The position numbers and the translations under genes are program-made. 64,000 nt of DNA, from positions 248,001 through 312,000 of the forward strand of contig SCKJ01000002.1 in assembly GCA_004124875.1 (NCBI GenBank). Direction: 5' to 3'. This DNA is from Fidelibacterota bacterium (GTDB lineage Bacteria > Fidelibacterota > Marinisomatia > SCGC-AAA003-L08 > TS1B11). Of the stretch, positions 62,972 to 64,000 are shown piece by piece; the stretch's first letter is position 1; every line of letters begins with the position of its first letter. The notes below the pieces were generated by a model, which was not told where the DNA came from, did not search any database, and worked only from the letters and a program-made list of their open reading frames with translations.

Positions 62972-64000
62972 CTAGTTGATATAAAATCCCAGCCCCATCT
63001 GCACCTCGAATATTTGCAGTGTAAAGCGATCATTTTCTGCTAGATTCCTCGTTCCACTTTCATAGGTATAATAATATCTCGCCGGTCGAAACTCTGCGAA
63101 GACAAATTTCCTGTCCGATATATCGACTCGGAACCCAAGGAGTCCCCGTAAAGCGAAGCCAACAGTGGTAGCATCCAGCGCCAGTGAGCCATCTTCCTGA
63201 ATCAAATTTGCCGGCCCCGGGTACTGCGACTGAACCGAGTTAATCAAGACGCCCGTGCCCAGCCCAACATACGGCTCCACTTTCACCTTCGGTAGCCAGA
63301 CAAAAACGTTGGCACCCATAAATAGCGAATGAATCATCAAGAAGCGGTCCGGGATTTCAATGTCGTTCAACGCGAGGGGAACCTCACCCAGACCTGGAAC
63401 ACGGATGAATCCGGTGGCATCGTAATAGACAGTCTGCTTGTTTGTGTGATGTGCGATAATTGACGTTTCCAATTCACCGCCCCACCGGTGCCCGCTTACT
63501 CCAATCCGGCGCCCTACAGCCGGAAACGAGATCGTCGTTTTGACTTCAGCGGCGCCGGCCTCCCATTGAGGCTTGCCGTTTTCTCCCAAGAAAACGCTCT
63601 CCGCCTGAAAATCCAGAATACTCGCGGTCGACAGCCCGCCCGAGAATATCCGATAGATTCTTGTATCATTCGCGCCCATTTCAGGGCCGACTCCCTTCAA
63701 CATTTCTCGCATCTCAAGGGTTAAAGCATTGCTCGCGAGCAAACTCAAGGCCATTCCTGCGATGGATGTCGTGGCCCAAACTGCATTGGCCCGATTCAGC
63801 GATTTTCCTCCAACGATCGACTGTCCTCCGAGTGCAACGCCGAATATGAATGAGTAAGGCGCGAAATACACATCCAGTATCACGGTATTGATGAACAAGT
63901 TCCTTGCGGCAGTCCTTCTGCTTAAAGCTGCTTTCGCCTGCGCCAGATTTCGGGTTGAATCGGCCTGTGCAAAACCAAAGTTGGCCATCAGCGCCACTAC
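62972..64000 (-). CDS. Exported protein, probable outer-membrane barrel (5' end beyond window)
   Basis: About 342 residues are visible and the frame continues beyond 64000, so the start is missing. The first residues (VVALMANFGFAQADST) look like the end of a signal peptide. Two Gly/Ala-rich stretches (APYSFIFGVALGG, ATTSIAGMALSLLASN) precede a region rich in alternating strands (FVFAEFRPARYYYTY, TLQIFEVQMGLGFYIN) with the aromatic end typical for barrel proteins. No family was recognised. Partial. Confidence 0.7.
   Translation of the reverse strand, partial: VVALMANFGFAQADSTRNLAQAKAALSRRTAARNLFINTVILDVYFAPYSFIFGVALGGQSIVGGKSLNRANAVWATTSIAGMALSLLASNALTLEMREMLKGVGPEMGANDTRIYRIFSGGLSTASILDFQAESVFLGENGKPQWEAGAAEVKTTISFPAVGRRIGVSGHRWGGELETSIIAHHTNKQTVYYDATGFIRVPGLGEVPLALNDIEIPDRFLMIHSLFMGANVFVWLPKVKVEPYVGLGTGVLINSVQSQYPGPANLIQEDGSLALDATTVGFALRGLLGFRVDISDRKFVFAEFRPARYYYTYESGTRNLAENDRFTLQIFEVQMGLGFYIN

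Overview
The window (roughly 55-60% GC by eye) looks like a chromosomal piece of a Gram-negative, respiring bacterium of the FCB type, perhaps Neomarinimicrobiota, Calditrichota or a KSB1-like lineage. This assignment is an inference. It rests on a giant secreted protein that reaches the start of a T9SS-like sorting signal, a DUF5916/CBM9 outer-membrane protein, the Bacteroidetes-style GlmU variant, several RND pumps and a full menaquinone operon. No rRNA, tRNA, CRISPR array or intact insertion sequence was seen.

Layout. 1-7.9 kb: three minus-strand genes for secreted or surface proteins (CsgG-like lipoprotein-type protein, repeat-rich surface protein, giant FN3/LamG protein cut by the left edge). 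8.4-11.4 kb: the most striking locus, a CqsS-like membrane sensor fused to a class III nucleotide cyclase, convergent with a CqsA-type alpha-hydroxyketone autoinducer synthase. 11.7-17.3 kb: GlmU-like enzyme, DUF5916 outer-membrane protein, MsrB, a DUF1460 lipoprotein and a relic receiver domain. 17.4-24.9 kb: an operon of one membrane-fusion protein and two RND pumps. 25.0-26.8 kb: a dispersed repeat followed by an AT-rich island with two unknown genes. 26.9-29.2 kb: small dimeric alpha/beta-barrel protein and NAD salvage genes pncA/pncB. 29.4-34.6 kb: TMGGD-repeat protein, then a minus-strand operon of histidine kinase, PhoB-type regulator and SDR. 34.7-39.1 kb: a four-copy 11-bp operator-like array, three envelope genes, a gene-tail fragment and a DegT-family aminotransferase. 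39.4-44.0 kb: a third RND pump with a TolC-type protein. 44.2-49.7 kb: a patched region with yajQ, a NatAB-like ABC exporter, a truncated yajQ copy, a heptamer repeat, a P63C-domain gene, a GNAT gene and an RND gene scrap. 49.6-58.9 kb: menFDHBACE, convergent with a menI-like thioesterase. 59.6-64 kb: two metallo-beta-lactamase-fold proteins, a conserved unknown and a partial outer-membrane-type protein.

How it fits together. The cell makes menaquinone, recycles NAD precursors, repairs methionine sulfoxide and exports compounds through three RND proteins. The likely novelty is a two-gene signalling unit at 8.4-11.4 kb. There a CAI-1-like signal would be read not by a histidine kinase but by a receptor whose output domain makes a cyclic nucleotide. 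A second regulatory unit (kinase, PhoB-like regulator, 11-bp direct-repeat operator, envelope cluster) lies at 31.4-37.5 kb.
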